In this document: positions 23,222-31,919 of the stretch, piece by piece | Numbering within the stretch: position 1 is the first letter of the stretch | How the letters are laid out: each line of letters opens with the position of its first letter | From: an uncultured Christensenella sp. | Lineage (GTDB): Bacteria > Bacillota > Clostridia > Christensenellales > Pumilibacteraceae | NCBI GenBank assembly: GCA_910585055.1 | Contig: CAJUBY010000015.1 | Location: 1 to 44,295, forward strand | DNA length: 44,295 bases | Direction: 5' to 3' | Program-made: the position numbers and the translations under genes | The notes under the pieces: generated by a model | What the model saw: the letters and a program-made list of their open reading frames with translations, nothing else | Database searches by the model: none | Told to the model about the DNA's origin: nothing

Positions 23222-25276
23222 ATGACAGACAGAGTTAGAGCAATATATGACAGATTGCTGTCGCGCGGATACAGAAGTTTGCGCGACGGAACTGAGTACG
23301 AACTTGCCGAAGGTTTTGCACGTCGCGGTCTTTCTTGGGTCGAGCGCGCCGCCGAGCGGCTGAAATTTATGGCGGATAAGGAAAAAGCCGTAGTGTTCGA
23401 GAACGACAGGATAGGCTTTATACGAACAGTGTCTTATCTTCCGCCGCTGCTTACCGATGCCGAAGAACGGGAGCGTAAAGATAAGTATTTTGTTTTCGAT
23501 AACGGCGGAGTAGGCAATATATCGAGCGATTTCGGGTTTACCGTAACGCACGGTCTGGAATTTCAGCGGTCGCGGATAAAGAAAAGCATGGAAAGTTTCG
23601 CAACGGACAGTGCTGAGTACGACGAACTGTCCGCCATGCTCACTTGTATCGATGCTGCTTATGTGATTGCCGACAAGTACCGTGCGGAAGCGATAAAACA
23701 GGGCTGTTCCGAACTTGCGGCGGCTTTGGCGCGCGTTCCGCGTCAGGGCGCGTCCGGTTTTTACGAAGGGCTTGTTTTTTTGCGTCTGCTCAATTATATG
23801 CTGTGGTTAAGCGGCAATAAGCACAATACTCTCGGGCGGTTCGATAGGTATATGGGTAAGCTGTATGCTGCCGATATAGCAAGCGGAGCTTTAACGCGAG
23901 GATCGGCGCTTGAGCTTACCGAAGAATTTTTTATATCGCTTAATTTCGATGCGGATCTGTACCCCGGAATACAGCAGGGCGACAACGGACAAAGTCTTAT
24001 GTTGGGCGGTAAAGATCCCGACGGCAGGTACGTGTTCGGCGATCTCGCCGAGCTGTGTTTGGAAGCGTCGCTCGATCTGGGACTTATCGATCCCAAGATA
24101 AACGTTCGCGTTTGCGCCGAGATGCCCGACGAGGTTTACATACTGGGCACCGAGCTTACAAAGCGCGGACTGGGTTTTCCGCAGTACAGCAACGACGACG
24201 TCGTTATCCCTGCGCTTGTTTCGCTCGGCTACGACGAGGATGACGCGTACGACTATACCGTAGCGGCTTGCTGGGAGTTTATAACGCCCGGCAAGGGCAT
24301 GGACATACCCAATATCGACGCATTGAGTTTTCCGCTTTTAGTATCGCGTGCGATCGAACTTGCCTGTGATGTAAAAACTTTCGAAGATTTTTATTCGCTT
24401 GTCAAGTCCGAACTCGATAACGAAGTGCGCCGCATAGCGGAAAGCACGCGCAATATTTCCGTGATGCCGTCGCCGTTTCAAAGCGTACTTACCGATGATT
24501 GCATAACGACCGGCAGGGATATCGCCGACGGCGGAAAATACAACAATTACGGTATTCACGGCGCAGGGATAGCCAATGCGGCCGATGCGCTGGCATCGGT
24601 ACATAAAAATATTTTCGACGAACGCAATTTCGATTTTGAGACGTTACGCGCCGCGCTTGACGCAAATTTCGACGGATATTCAAAAGAACGCGCGCTCATG
24701 CTGGATGCGCCCAAAACGGGCAATAACGACGAATTTGCCGATCGTTTGCTCGTAAGGCTGGTCGAAGATTTTTCCGATGCTTGTGCCAAACACCGCAACG
24801 AACGCGGCGGAATATTCCGTGCCGGTACGGGTACCGCAATGTATTACGTTTGGCTTTCGCGCGAGTTGGGCGCCACCGCTGACGGGCGGAAAAAGGGCGA
24901 GCCTTTTGCCGCGAATTTTTCGCCTGCGCTGGGTGTTCGCACGGACGGCGCGCTGTCGGTGATACAGTCGTTTACCAAACCCGATCTAAAAAAGTGCTGT
25001 AACGGCGGACCGCTCACGCTCGAGTTTCACGATGCGGTGTTCCGCAACGAAACCGGATCAAGAAAAGTTGCTGCGCTCGTCAAAACGTTTATACAGCTGA
25101 AAGGTCATCAGCTGCAGCTTAATTCGGTGAACCGAGACGCGCTAACCGCCGCGCGGAAAAACCCCGACGCACACAAAAATATGATCGTTCGTGTGTGGGA
25201 ATGGAGCGGTTATTTTAACGAGCTTTCCGCAGAATATCAGGATCACGTGATAAAACGACTCGAATATTCGGAATGA
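23222..25276 (+). CDS. Glycyl-radical enzyme with altered radical site (PFL/dehydratase superfamily)
   Basis: A 684-residue member of the pyruvate formate-lyase/glycerol dehydratase superfamily, short for the group (usually 750-900). The core barrel is recognisable (GxNxxSLMLGG, INVRVCAEMPDEVYILG, PQYSNDDVVIPALVSLGYDEDDAYDYTVA). The thiyl site reads A-A-C350-W-E352. The Cys-x-Glu pattern is typical of GRE dehydratases and lyases such as glycerol, choline and hydroxyproline enzymes, not the Cys-Cys of pyruvate formate-lyase. The C-terminal radical loop, normally R-V-x-G-[YW]-S, reads R-V-W-E660-W-S-G-Y-F: the radical glycine is glutamate, while the rest of the loop and the Y-Q-D-H-x-I-x-R end are kept. 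Gly663 is the nearest glycine. The substrate is unknown. It sits next to its activase, downstream of GH127. Confidence 0.88.
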   Translation: MTDRVRAIYDRLLSRGYRSLRDGTEYELAEGFARRGLSWVERAAERLKFMADKEKAVVFENDRIGFIRTVSYLPPLLTDAEERERKDKYFVFDNGGVGNISSDFGFTVTHGLEFQRSRIKKSMESFATDSAEYDELSAMLTCIDAAYVIADKYRAEAIKQGCSELAAALARVPRQGASGFYEGLVFLRLLNYMLWLSGNKHNTLGRFDRYMGKLYAADIASGALTRGSALELTEEFFISLNFDADLYPGIQQGDNGQSLMLGGKDPDGRYVFGDLAELCLEASLDLGLIDPKINVRVCAEMPDEVYILGTELTKRGLGFPQYSNDDVVIPALVSLGYDEDDAYDYTVAACWEFITPGKGMDIPNIDALSFPLLVSRAIELACDVKTFEDFYSLVKSELDNEVRRIAESTRNISVMPSPFQSVLTDDCITTGRDIADGGKYNNYGIHGAGIANAADALASVHKNIFDERNFDFETLRAALDANFDGYSKERALMLDAPKTGNNDEFADRLLVRLVEDFSDACAKHRNERGGIFRAGTGTAMYYVWLSRELGATADGRKKGEPFAANFSPALGVRTDGALSVIQSFTKPDLKKCCNGGPLTLEFHDAVFRNETGSRKVAALVKTFIQLKGHQLQLNSVNRDALTAARKNPDAHKNMIVRVWEWSGYFNELSAEYQDHVIKRLEYSE

Positions 25277-25327
25277 ATGTCGGGCCTGCCGTAAATCATG
25301 CGGTCGGAAGCCGGTAAAATAGGCAGA

Positions 25328-25345
25328 GACAAAAAGATTTTTGTC
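25328..25345. repeat. AT-rich palindrome upstream of ftsK
   Basis: GACAAAAA-GA-TTTTTGTC is a perfect inverted repeat with a 2-nt centre, in the 180-bp gap between the GRE gene and ftsK. The small centre makes it a better candidate for a protein-binding site than a terminator. No clear terminator for the GRE operon was found in this gap. Confidence 0.5.
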
Positions 25346-25371
25346 GTATATGATTTTTTGCGCCAAAATCC

Positions 25372-25400
25372 TTGTAAAGTAACGAACACTGTGATATAAT
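25372..25400 (+). promoter_or_regulatory. Probable ftsK promoter
   Basis: TTGTAA (25372-25377), 17-bp spacer, perfect TATAAT (25395-25400), 56 bp upstream of the GTG start of ftsK. It may drive the whole ftsK-rimO-pgsA-cinA run. Confidence 0.65.
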
Positions 25401-25456
25401 TTATAGGCGTGGAATTGCACGTTTGTATTCCATGACTTTTTACCGAGAGGCTTACG

Positions 25457-28400
25457 GTGGCGCAGAAGAAATATCGTAAAAAGAGAGTAAAAAGCAGCGG
25501 TAACCATGACGTATTGGGAATAACGCTTATCGTTATTTCCGCATTTTTGCTGTTGTGCATTGTAATAAAACCGGTTCTCGGCGTATTCAGCGAGGCTATT
25601 TTCGGAGTAATGCTCGGGGTTTTCGGTATTGCATCCTATCCCATGTTGCTCGCTACTCTTATGCTCGGTGTATGTATTTTGTTAAAGCGCGCGCCCGGTG
25701 CAAGCAAAAAAACCGTGATATGCTTGTCTTTTGCCGTGTTTTTCGCGCTTTTGATATTTCAGCTTGCGTCTACGCATTCGTTTTTGACACAAAATTTTTC
25801 CGCATATATAGATTCCGTATATACCGCCAAGTATTCCGCAGGCGGAATAATAATGGGCTTGATAGCGTACGGTGCGCAAGCGCTTATTACCGAAACCGCA
25901 TGTTATGTTATATTTGCCGTCGCGCTTACGTTCGATATCGTAATTATGACGTCCGCAGTGTCGCGCATCCGTGCCGCAGCCGCAAATCGCCGTGCCAAAA
26001 AGCTGCAGGAAAAACCGCAGGAACATACGGAGCAGACCGAGCTTACTCCCGAGGAAGCGCAACGCGTGATAACGGCTGTGCCGAGACCGGGTTTGTTTAT
26101 AGGTACTATCCAGCGGTCGAATCCGGCGATCAGCACGGAGTCTGGCATGGCGACCGATGTGCCTTTTACCGAAAAACGCAATGTCAGCGATTACGGCGAT
26201 TCTCCCGTCATCGAGGACATGGAAGAAAATACCGGGCGCAGCGCAACGGCTGCTGCCGCGCATTTTAAACTTTACAGCGACTCGGAAGAGATCAAAAAAC
26301 AAGCAGCGGAAGAATTTCGCCGTGCAAACAGTAGAACGGCGGAAGTATCCGAATCCGCTGATACCGATGCAAACGAAAATACTCCTGCAGACGGCGGCGA
26401 GAATGTGGAGCCGTTTGTACGTGTTAACAGCGACGCGCAAAACGCCGCGGACATGCCTCGCCGTGTGGATTACGAAGGCACTCCCAATAACCTTCACGCG
26501 TTGTATTTTCCGCCCGAAAAAAACATCAGATTCAACGACGACGGGATAGAAAATATCGACGAGATACGTTCCAACCTACAGGAACACAACGAAGAGCGTA
26601 TCCTCGGCGAGATCGACAATATAGACAGACCTCAACGTTCGGTGTTTGCGCCGTCGTTCGGTATCAGACGTTCCGCAGAGCCCGTCGAACACGTAGAAAA
26701 AATAATCGACGCGTCTCAGCCGTACGGCGCCGACGACGAACTCGAGATCGGTACTTCTGCGGAAGATCGGTTTTTACGGGCTATAGAACAGACGCAGGCG
26801 AAGGTAAAAGCCGTATCGGAACCCGAACAGGAAAGGATACCGCCGTTGGAAACCGATAAATTCAAGTCGGAAGACATTATCGACGCGTATGAGGAGATGA
26901 CGCGTTTCGGCGGAAGTTTTTCCGGCGATCCGATCTCGCAGGAGATCGAGCGCGAGGAGATACTGGACGGCAGTTTGCCGTACGAATCTGCGCCGCAGGA
27001 AGAAGAAACTCCAAAGATAGCGGTGGACAGTCCGTTTGCTGCGGACGACATCCTCGACGGGTCGCTTAAGATAGCGGACGGGCCTGCCATAGATCTTACT
27101 ATCCGCGATTTCGACAACGGCGATGTGTTTACGGGCCGCGATCTGTCGGGCATGTATATTTCGGCAGACGAGCAGCAGGAGCCTGCGGCAGAACAGCCCA
27201 AGCCTCAAAAACGGCAGAAGAGCAGTGCACCGCTCGAAAACCAAATAACCATAGACAATATACTCAAAGAAAAAGCCGAGGAATCGGTAGTCGCTCAGGA
27301 CACCAAAAAATATAAAAAATACAATTACACTCCGCCTCCGTTCGATCTGCTTAAAATATACGACAAAGTTGATTCGGCTCAGGACGAGCTTCAAACAAAT
27401 GCGCAGATCCTGGAGGATGTCGTTTCGCGGTTTTTAAAAACGCAGGTGCATGTTATAAACATAGTGCCCGGACCTCAGGTAACGAGATACGAAATTGAGG
27501 TGCCGTCTGGAACGTCGGTCAAGAGCATAGAAACGCGCTGTGCGGATATTGCTTACGAGCTTGCTGCCGTAAGCGGCGTGCGTGTGGAAGCGCCTATCCC
27601 CGGCAAGCGCGCCGTCGGTATAGAAGTTCCAAACAAGCACAAATCGATAGTCGGTTTGCGCGAGGTCGTCGATTCGCCCGTATTCATCAAGCATAAATCC
27701 CCGTTGGTATTTTCCGTCGGTAAGGATATCGGCGGCGACCTTGTTGTGTGCGATCTGGAAAAAATTCCGCACTTGCTGATAGCCGGGCAGACCGGCAGCG
27801 GAAAAAGCGCCGGGCTAAACAGCCTTATCGTAAGTCTGCTGTACAAGTCGAGTCCGGAAGATCTGCGGTTTATCCTAATCGACCCCAAACGCGTAGAATT
27901 CAGTAAATTCCGCGGTATGCCGCACTTGCTGTTCGAAAAGACGATAACCGAGCCTAACGAAGCGTTAAATGCACTTAAATGGGCGGATAACGAAATGAAC
28001 AGACGTTATACCGTGCTTCAGAAATATACGTGCAGTAAGCTGTCCGAATATAACAATCTGCCCGAAGTCAAAAGCGGTAAAATAAGTAAACTTCCTCATA
28101 TCGTTATAATCATCGACGAGCTAGCCAATCTTATGCAGTCGTCTGTTTCGGGCGAGATAGAAAGCAAGATAAGCGCCATAGCGGCGCTTGCGCGTGCCGC
28201 CGGTATCCATCTTATCGTCGCTACGCAGCGTCCGTCGGCGGATGTAATCACGGGTACCATAAAAGCCAATCTTACAAGCCGTATCGCGTTTAAAGTGCCG
28301 GACGCCACAAACTCGCGTATCATAATAGATCTTGTAGGCGCCGAGTCTCTTTCGGGCGACGGTGATATGCTGTTCTATCCGCAGGACGCGTACACGGCAA

Positions 28401-28792
28401 AACGCGTGCAGGGTTCGTTTGTAAACGGCGACGAAGTTCTGTCGGTCGTCAACTATCTCAAGGAACATTACGAATGCGACTTCGACGAAGACGCGGAGAA
28501 GTTTGTCAGCGGCGGCAGCGGCGGCGGTTCCGGTACAGTCGGGGAAGGTAATACGGAGATCGATCCGCTTGCCGCGCGGATCATGGCGCACGCCATTAAA
28601 TCCAAGCAGATATCGACTTCGGTGATACAGCGCAGATTTTCGATAGGCTATGCCAGAGCTGCGCGTATAATCGACAATATGGAAGACATGAATTATATCG
28701 GACCCAGCACGGGCAACAATAAGCCGCGCGACGTGCTTATGACTGTGGAGCAGTACCGAGAAGTGTTCGGACACGATCTGGAAGACAGCTGA
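25457..28792 (+). CDS. ftsK: FtsK/SpoIIIE DNA translocase
   Basis: Membrane-anchored hexameric DNA pump that clears chromosome DNA from the closing septum and helps resolve dimers. The 1111-residue protein has four membrane helices in its first 170 residues. A long acidic, disordered linker (about 180-610) follows, then the alpha and beta motor domains with Walker A GQTGSGKS (777-784), a Walker B-type IVIIIDELANLM stretch and the VATQRPSADVITG motif. A gamma winged-helix domain at the end (from about residue 1040) reads KOPS-type DNA sites. The GTG start is supported by GAGAGG 6 nt upstream and a basic N-terminus (AQKKYRKKRVK). The linker is much longer than in Bacillus SpoIIIE. rimO follows after a hairpin. 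Confidence 0.96.
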   Translation: MAQKKYRKKRVKSSGNHDVLGITLIVISAFLLLCIVIKPVLGVFSEAIFGVMLGVFGIASYPMLLATLMLGVCILLKRAPGASKKTVICLSFAVFFALLIFQLASTHSFLTQNFSAYIDSVYTAKYSAGGIIMGLIAYGAQALITETACYVIFAVALTFDIVIMTSAVSRIRAAAANRRAKKLQEKPQEHTEQTELTPEEAQRVITAVPRPGLFIGTIQRSNPAISTESGMATDVPFTEKRNVSDYGDSPVIEDMEENTGRSATAAAAHFKLYSDSEEIKKQAAEEFRRANSRTAEVSESADTDANENTPADGGENVEPFVRVNSDAQNAADMPRRVDYEGTPNNLHALYFPPEKNIRFNDDGIENIDEIRSNLQEHNEERILGEIDNIDRPQRSVFAPSFGIRRSAEPVEHVEKIIDASQPYGADDELEIGTSAEDRFLRAIEQTQAKVKAVSEPEQERIPPLETDKFKSEDIIDAYEEMTRFGGSFSGDPISQEIEREEILDGSLPYESAPQEEETPKIAVDSPFAADDILDGSLKIADGPAIDLTIRDFDNGDVFTGRDLSGMYISADEQQEPAAEQPKPQKRQKSSAPLENQITIDNILKEKAEESVVAQDTKKYKKYNYTPPPFDLLKIYDKVDSAQDELQTNAQILEDVVSRFLKTQVHVINIVPGPQVTRYEIEVPSGTSVKSIETRCADIAYELAAVSGVRVEAPIPGKRAVGIEVPNKHKSIVGLREVVDSPVFIKHKSPLVFSVGKDIGGDLVVCDLEKIPHLLIAGQTGSGKSAGLNSLIVSLLYKSSPEDLRFILIDPKRVEFSKFRGMPHLLFEKTITEPNEALNALKWADNEMNRRYTVLQKYTCSKLSEYNNLPEVKSGKISKLPHIVIIIDELANLMQSSVSGEIESKISAIAALARAAGIHLIVATQRPSADVITGTIKANLTSRIAFKVPDATNSRIIIDLVGAESLSGDGDMLFYPQDAYTAKRVQGSFVNGDEVLSVVNYLKEHYECDFDEDAEKFVSGGSGGGSGTVGEGNTEIDPLAARIMAHAIKSKQISTSVIQRRFSIGYARAARIIDNMEDMNYIGPSTGNNKPRDVLMTVEQYREVFGHDLEDS

Positions 28793-28800
28793 TGAATTTT

Positions 28801-28831
28801 GTCCGTGCGGCATTTGCGCCGCGATACGGAC
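28801..28831 (+). repeat. Intercistronic hairpin between ftsK and rimO
   Basis: GTCCGT plus GCGGC pair with GCCGC plus ACGGAC around a 6-nt loop and a small internal bulge. It is strong but has no T run after it on either strand, so it is more likely an mRNA processing or stability element than a terminator. Confidence 0.5.
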
Positions 28832-28850
28832 GCCGAGTATGGGAGAGCAA

Positions 28851-30188
28851 ATGACAAACGTCGCCGTGATATCGCTGGGCTGCGATAAAAACAGGATAGA
28901 TACCGAGCACCTGCTGTTTCGTTTGGTGCGCGGCGGTCATTCCGTTTGCGATATTGCGGATGCGGACGTCATCGTAATAAATACTTGTGCGTTTATCGAA
29001 AGCGCGAGAGCGGAAAGTATAGATACTGTTTTGGAATGCGCTAAACTCAAATCGGACGGCAAACTCAAAAAATTGATAGTTACGGGATGTCTGCCGCAAA
29101 AGTACCGTTCGGAGCTTATACAGGCGCTGCCCGAAGTAGACGCTTTTTTGGGGGCGTTCGAGTATGATAAGATCTTGCAGACGGTAGACGGGATTTGTAT
29201 GGCGGATAACGTTTGTGCGGAGTCGGCTGCGGTTACGGATGCGGAAAAACGGTACAGGGATTTTTGCGACGCCGAAAACTGCGGACGTATACTTACGACA
29301 TTTCCGCATACTGCGTATCTTAAGATCGCGGAAGGCTGTGACAATAAGTGTACGTTCTGTACGATACCTTCGATACGCGGCGGCTACAGATCGAGACCGA
29401 CATCCGATATAATTGCGGAAGCGCGGAAGCTTGCCGACGACGGGGTAAAGGAGCTTATCCTCGTCGCGCAGGATGTAACGCGTTACGGCAGCGATATCGG
29501 GAGTTCGCTCGTCGGACTTTTGGACGAACTCGAACGTCTGCCTGTAATGATAAGACTGTTATATTGTTATCCCGAACGGATGACCGACGAACTGATACAA
29601 AAGATATCGAATTCTCGGAAGATCGTCAAATACGTCGATATACCCATTCAGCACTGTTCGGACAAGATACTCAAGACAATGAACAGGAAGACGACGGGCG
29701 CGTCCGTCGAGCGTGTTATAAACATATTGCATAAAAACGGGATCGTTGTAAGAACTACGCTTATGGTCGGGTTCCCAGGCGAAACGCAAGCGGAGTTCGA
29801 CGAGTTGTGCGAATTCGTAAAACGCGTAAAACCCGAATATGCCGGTGTTTTTGCATACTCCAAGGAAGACGGCACGGCGGCGGCACGACTGCCCGGACAT
29901 ATAAAAAGATCCGAAAAACTCAAACGCGTAAAAACACTCGGAAAGATCTGTACGGAAGTTACGCGCACGTTTAACGCCGGACAGATCGGTAAAAAACTGC
30001 GTGTCCTTTACGAAGACGTGGATTTCGATAAAAACATGTTTGTGGGAAGAACTGAATTTCAAGCGCCCGAAGTGGATGGGCTTGTGTATTTTAAAGGCAC
30101 GGAACTCGATGTCGGAAAAATCTACGAAGTGGAAATAACCGACAGCGACGATTACGATCTTTACGGAACAATCGGAGAACTGCAATGA
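28851..30188 (+). CDS. rimO: Ribosomal protein S12 methylthiotransferase
   Basis: Radical-SAM methylthiotransferase that adds a methylthio group to an aspartate of ribosomal protein S12. The 445 residues contain the UPF0004 domain with cluster cysteines C11 (SLGCDKNRID), C46 (INTCAFIE) and C80 (VTGCLPQ). The radical SAM motif C163-x3-C167-x2-C170 (EGCDNKCTFC) follows, and a TRAM domain lies at the end. The SLGCDKN motif favours RimO over MiaB or MtaB. The start at 28851 is preferred over an in-frame ATG at 28839 because GGGAG sits 5 nt before it and the earlier ATG has no site. Its stop overlaps the pgsA start (ATGA), implying coupled translation. Confidence 0.95.
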   Translation: MTNVAVISLGCDKNRIDTEHLLFRLVRGGHSVCDIADADVIVINTCAFIESARAESIDTVLECAKLKSDGKLKKLIVTGCLPQKYRSELIQALPEVDAFLGAFEYDKILQTVDGICMADNVCAESAAVTDAEKRYRDFCDAENCGRILTTFPHTAYLKIAEGCDNKCTFCTIPSIRGGYRSRPTSDIIAEARKLADDGVKELILVAQDVTRYGSDIGSSLVGLLDELERLPVMIRLLYCYPERMTDELIQKISNSRKIVKYVDIPIQHCSDKILKTMNRKTTGASVERVINILHKNGIVVRTTLMVGFPGETQAEFDELCEFVKRVKPEYAGVFAYSKEDGTAAARLPGHIKRSEKLKRVKTLGKICTEVTRTFNAGQIGKKLRVLYEDVDFDKNMFVGRTEFQAPEVDGLVYFKGTELDVGKIYEVEITDSDDYDLYGTIGELQ

Positions 30189-30775
30189 AAATGAATTTAC
30201 CTAATACGCTTACCGTTATACGGATATTATTGATACCTGTTTTTATAGTCTTGTTTTTTATAGATTTTAACGGGCATGCGCTTGCTGCGGCGCTTGTTTA
30301 TGTCGTTGCGTGTTTTACCGACTTTTTCGACGGGTATCTCGCGCGCAAAAACAATCTCGTTACCAATTTCGGTAAATTTATAGATCCTATTGCGGACAAG
30401 ATGATAATAGCGTGTTCGCTTATAGCTATTTGTATCACGGATCCGGTTGTATCGCCCGTGCATATGTATAAGATCATAATTTCGGTATGCACCATGCTTA
30501 TAATTTCGCGCGAGCTGATGATAAGCGTGTTCCGCACGGTGGCGGCGGATAAAGGCGTAGTGCTTGCCGCAGATATGATAGGAAAGTTTAAAACGCTGGT
30601 GCAGATGATGGCGCTGTTTGCGCTACTGCCAATAACCGATTTTATCGTATGGAACGAGCTTGCCGGTATAGTATTTTTCTACGGCGGATTCGGCTTGTTG
30701 CTGCTTGCCACGCTTTTGACCGTGATATCGGGCATTCATTACATTGTTAAGAACAAGGTGGTTTTGGAGGATTAG
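30185..30775 (+). CDS. pgsA: CDP-diacylglycerol-glycerol-3-phosphate 3-phosphatidyltransferase
   Basis: Integral membrane enzyme that makes phosphatidylglycerophosphate, the first step towards phosphatidylglycerol and cardiolipin. The 196-residue protein carries the complete CDP-alcohol phosphotransferase signature: D49-G50-x2-A53-R54-x8-G63-x3-D67-x3-D71. It has about five or six membrane helices. It overlaps rimO by 4 nt and its last codons (GTT TTG GAG GAT TAG) supply the GGAGG for cinA, which starts on the next base. An ATG two codons later is a possible alternative start; the first has GGAG 7 nt upstream. Confidence 0.95.
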   Translation: MKMNLPNTLTVIRILLIPVFIVLFFIDFNGHALAAALVYVVACFTDFFDGYLARKNNLVTNFGKFIDPIADKMIIACSLIAICITDPVVSPVHMYKIIISVCTMLIISRELMISVFRTVAADKGVVLAADMIGKFKTLVQMMALFALLPITDFIVWNELAGIVFFYGGFGLLLLATLLTVISGIHYIVKNKVVLED

Positions 30776-31894
30776 ATGAAGGTCGGGTTTTTATCTGTCG
30801 AAAACAGAACGGTAGACGTCCGCGAAGCGAAGATAGCATTGTTCGACAGCGGACACAATGCGGAATTGTTTGTCACCGTCGAGCCTGCGGAAATCGATTC
30901 GGCGCTTATTTATATGCGGAACATTTGCGACGCGATAGTCGTGGACGGAAATGTTTCGGCGTTTTACGATACTTATAAGGATACTCTGTCGTCCCGTCCC
31001 GATCATTTCGAGCTGGACGGCAAACTGCACAGTGTTGCGCGCAATGTAACGCCAGAGTTTTTAAACGATAAATTTATGCCGTTGCTCAATAAAAAAACAA
31101 AAAAGCGTTACGGCGTTATCGTGTTTAAAACGTACGGGAAAACGGTCGACGAATTAAAGATACTTTTAAAAGATTATCTGCCGAAAAAGAGCAAAGTGCA
31201 GCTTGGTTTTTTCCCTGATTTTCTGGAGTGCGAAATACACGCGCGCTGTACGGCGAGCATGGCAAAGGAAGAGATGAACGAAATATCGCTGCGTCTTAAC
31301 GAATTGCTGTATTCGTGCACTTATTCGTACGAGCGGATAAGCGTTGCCGAGCGCGTCGCGCAAATGCTGGCGTCCGAACGTCTGCGCATAAAGATCGCAG
31401 AATCTTTTACCGGCGGCGCTCTCGGCGCGGCGTTTACGTCGCTTCCCGGTGCCAGCGAATATTTATCGGAAGATATGGTGACGTATTCGGTAACGTCCAA
31501 AAACAAGCGTTTGGGCGTGCCGCTGGAAGTTATAGCCGAAAAAGGTGCTGTAAGCGGGGATACCGCTTACAATATGGCGCTCGGGCTTATGATGAGCGGA
31601 GACTGCGACATAGCCGTAGCTACCACAGGCAACGCCGGTCCTTCGTCGCAGAACGGTTCGGTAGGGTTGTGTTACATCGCCATAGGCATAACTTCGGAAA
31701 AGAGCATTGCGGTAGTCAAATATCTTTTTGACGGCGGCCGCGAATACAATATAGATTGCGGCGTTAAAAACGCGCTGTTCCTTTTGTACGAAAGTCTTGT
31801 AAGCTACAGAGCGCAAAAGGCTAAACGCGCTGTGGCACAGCAGACTGCGGCGCCCATGCCCGACGGCGGTACCGAAACCGCCGAGCCGATGTAA
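30776..31894 (+). CDS. cinA: CinA-like protein: C-terminal NMN deamidase-type domain with divergent N-terminus
   Basis: A 372-residue protein in the place of cinA (pgsA-cinA-recA order). Residues about 192-352 match the CinA C-terminal domain, whose known members deamidate nicotinamide mononucleotide in pyridine nucleotide recycling: AESFTGGALGAAFTSLPGASEYL, VTYSVTSKNKRLGV and ATTGNAGPSSQNGSVG. The usual AES-C-TGG is AES-F-TGG here. Residues 1-190 should be the MoaB/Mog-like domain (COG1058) but lack its G-D-E-[IL]-L and G-G-L-G-P-T-x-D-D motifs; only a Rossmann-like outline is suggested. The last 20 residues are low-complexity (Ala, Pro, Thr). ATG directly follows the pgsA stop. Called with confidence for the C-terminal domain only. 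Confidence 0.82.
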   Translation: MKVGFLSVENRTVDVREAKIALFDSGHNAELFVTVEPAEIDSALIYMRNICDAIVVDGNVSAFYDTYKDTLSSRPDHFELDGKLHSVARNVTPEFLNDKFMPLLNKKTKKRYGVIVFKTYGKTVDELKILLKDYLPKKSKVQLGFFPDFLECEIHARCTASMAKEEMNEISLRLNELLYSCTYSYERISVAERVAQMLASERLRIKIAESFTGGALGAAFTSLPGASEYLSEDMVTYSVTSKNKRLGVPLEVIAEKGAVSGDTAYNMALGLMMSGDCDIAVATTGNAGPSSQNGSVGLCYIAIGITSEKSIAVVKYLFDGGREYNIDCGVKNALFLLYESLVSYRAQKAKRAVAQQTAAPMPDGGTETAEPM

Positions 31895-31919
31895 GTTAAT
31901 AAACCGATAAGAGGTGATC

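Noticed and set aside
23222..25276. Annotation of the glycyl-radical enzyme as pyruvate formate-lyase
   Set aside because: PFL has adjacent Cys-Cys at the active site and about 760 residues; this protein has Cys-x-Glu, 684 residues and an altered radical loop.
28801..28831. Hairpin after ftsK considered as a rho-independent terminator
   Set aside because: No T run follows it on either strand; kept only as an intercistronic hairpin.
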